Shown one piece after another: positions 63,468 through 64,000 of a DNA stretch of 64,000 nt (position 1 is the first letter of the stretch; each line of letters starts with the position of its first letter). The position numbers and the translations under genes are program-made. Where the stretch lies: contig NZ_CP130318.1 of the NCBI RefSeq assembly GCF_032268605.1, positions 3,320,001 to 3,384,000 on the forward strand. Reading direction: 5' to 3'. Below the pieces are notes generated by a model, which was not told the DNA's origin, did not search any database, and saw nothing but the letters and a program-made list of their open reading frames with translations. This stretch comes from Paenibacillus aurantius. Lineage in GTDB: Bacteria > Bacillota > Bacilli > Paenibacillales > NBRC-103111.

Positions 63468-63557
63468 TTAAGCTTGGTATTCCAACGGACTGAAGGACAG
63501 GCTGGCGAAGACGCCGCGCTTCGCCAGCAGGGCCCCATGGGTCCCTTGCTCCAACCC
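63468..63557 (-). pseudogene. Remnant of an ABC exporter C-terminus
   Basis: Directly after the stop of the Spo0M-like gene, in another frame, 29 codons read GLEQGTHGALLAKRGVFASL and then FSPLEYQA before a stop. This closely resembles the end of ATP-binding exporters (E-x-GTH-x-x-LL-x-K-x-G-x-Y-x-x-L). No Walker motifs or upstream gene body remain, so it is a decayed fragment left by deletion. Confidence 0.55.
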
Positions 63558-63558
63558 G

Positions 63559-64000
63559 TTACTTGGCGTAACGCTCGATAATTCCGGATAGGGTTCCGGC
63601 TACCGCGTGAGGACCGCCGGCGAGTTCTCCGGAAGACAGCCTCAGCCGGACGAAGGATTCATCCATGTCGAAGGCTTCGGCGAAGAGACTGGACAATCCC
63701 CTCGCTCTCCGGTCAATCTGCAGCAGGAGATCAATGCCACCCTCATCCTGTCCCACAAACATGATTTCCACCTCGTCCAGCCGGCCGCGGAATCTTCCGG
63801 TTGGAGTGAATTCGAACTCCTGCAGGAAGGGAAGACCTCCGCCCAGATGAGCCGTATATTCGCATTCCGCCTTGCGGAAACGGAAGCCTGCCTCTTCGAC
63901 CCCATCCAGAACGGTTCGCATTTCGGCCGACGGATAGACCTCGATGCGGTCGTTATCACTCGGATCGACAGCCCCTTGAATCTCCAGCTCGGTCCGGATC
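63559..64000 (-). CDS. Spo0M-like sporulation-control protein, 5' end outside the window
   Basis: The last ~147 residues of a protein whose start is past base 64000. The phrases IRTELEIQGAVDPSDNDRIE, LPFLQEFEFTPTGRFRGRLD and VEIMFVGQDEGGIDLLLQID match the C-terminal half of Spo0M/SpoOM arrestin-like proteins, which modulate sporulation entry in Bacillus. It is not linked to sugar use and marks the right border of the carbohydrate region. Confidence 0.85.
   Translation of the reverse strand, partial: IRTELEIQGAVDPSDNDRIEVYPSAEMRTVLDGVEEAGFRFRKAECEYTAHLGGGLPFLQEFEFTPTGRFRGRLDEVEIMFVGQDEGGIDLLLQIDRRARGLSSLFAEAFDMDESFVRLRLSSGELAGGPHAVAGTLSGIIERYAK

Noticed and set aside
1-64000. Search for tRNA, rRNA, CRISPR repeats, insertion sequences, att sites, phage or toxin-antitoxin genes
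   Set aside because: None seen on reading both strands; gaps are short and explained by promoters and terminators.

Overview
The window looks like Paenibacillus or a close relative (Bacillota, Paenibacillaceae). The DNA is moderately GC-rich with strong AGGAGG ribosome binding sites and many TTG and GTG starts. It carries YesM/YesN and AraC-type sugar regulators, LplA/LplB/LplC-type importers, a Spo0M-like sporulation gene at the right edge and dense glycosidase clusters. This assignment rests on gene content only; there is no rRNA, tRNA, CRISPR array, insertion sequence or phage gene in the window. Almost every gene is on the minus strand; only an alpha/beta hydrolase (41.1 kb) and a SIMPL-domain protein (56.7 kb) are on the plus strand.

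Region A (left edge to about 40.9 kb) appears to be one large pectic-glycan utilisation locus. A 22-kb run of tightly packed or overlapping minus-strand genes starts at a promoter near 22.41 kb. In transcription order it encodes a MalK/MsmX-type ATPase, a very large solute-binding protein with two carbohydrate-binding-like domains, a permease pair, an NHL-TPR-YIP1 membrane protein, a DUF5696 protein and a second permease pair. These are followed by two DUF5060-type glycosidase paralogs, an alpha/alpha-toroid protein, a DUF1537 acid-sugar kinase, a PdxA2-type dehydrogenase, a DapA-family lyase/aldolase, an iron alcohol dehydrogenase and a pectinesterase cut by the left edge. Upstream of it lie an AraC regulator and further units: a sialidase-like propeller, an MGH1/GH63-like enzyme, an esterase, a lipoprotein binding protein, an (alpha/alpha) lyase/hydrolase-like protein, a 914-aa glycosidase-like protein, a GH28 polygalacturonase-like protein, a second propeller and a GH106-like rhamnosidase. 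Five promoters share a CCTATA direct-repeat operator at fixed distance from the -10 box, so the 40 kb looks like one regulon. The likely regulator is the AraC protein encoded at 22.5-23.4 kb.

Region B (41.1-46.3 kb) holds the alpha/beta hydrolase and a secreted multidomain metallophosphoesterase preceded by a possible 64-codon gene. Region C (46.4-56.4 kb) is a YesN/YesM two-component system plus an LplA-LplB-LplC importer and a GH78 alpha-L-rhamnosidase, typical of rhamnose-containing oligosaccharide use. Region D (56.6-63.3 kb) has the SIMPL protein, then a second LplA/B/C-type importer with no enzyme, next to a membrane-bound AraC-type sensor-regulator. The right edge has a remnant of an ABC exporter C-terminus and the 3' part of a Spo0M-like gene.

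Working model (inference): none of the degradative enzymes has a signal peptide, while the binding proteins, the NHL-YIP1 protein and the DUF5696 protein are exported or membrane-bound. The locus therefore seems built to import large pectic fragments and dismantle them in the cytoplasm. The whole window has four binding proteins and four permease pairs but only one ATPase gene.
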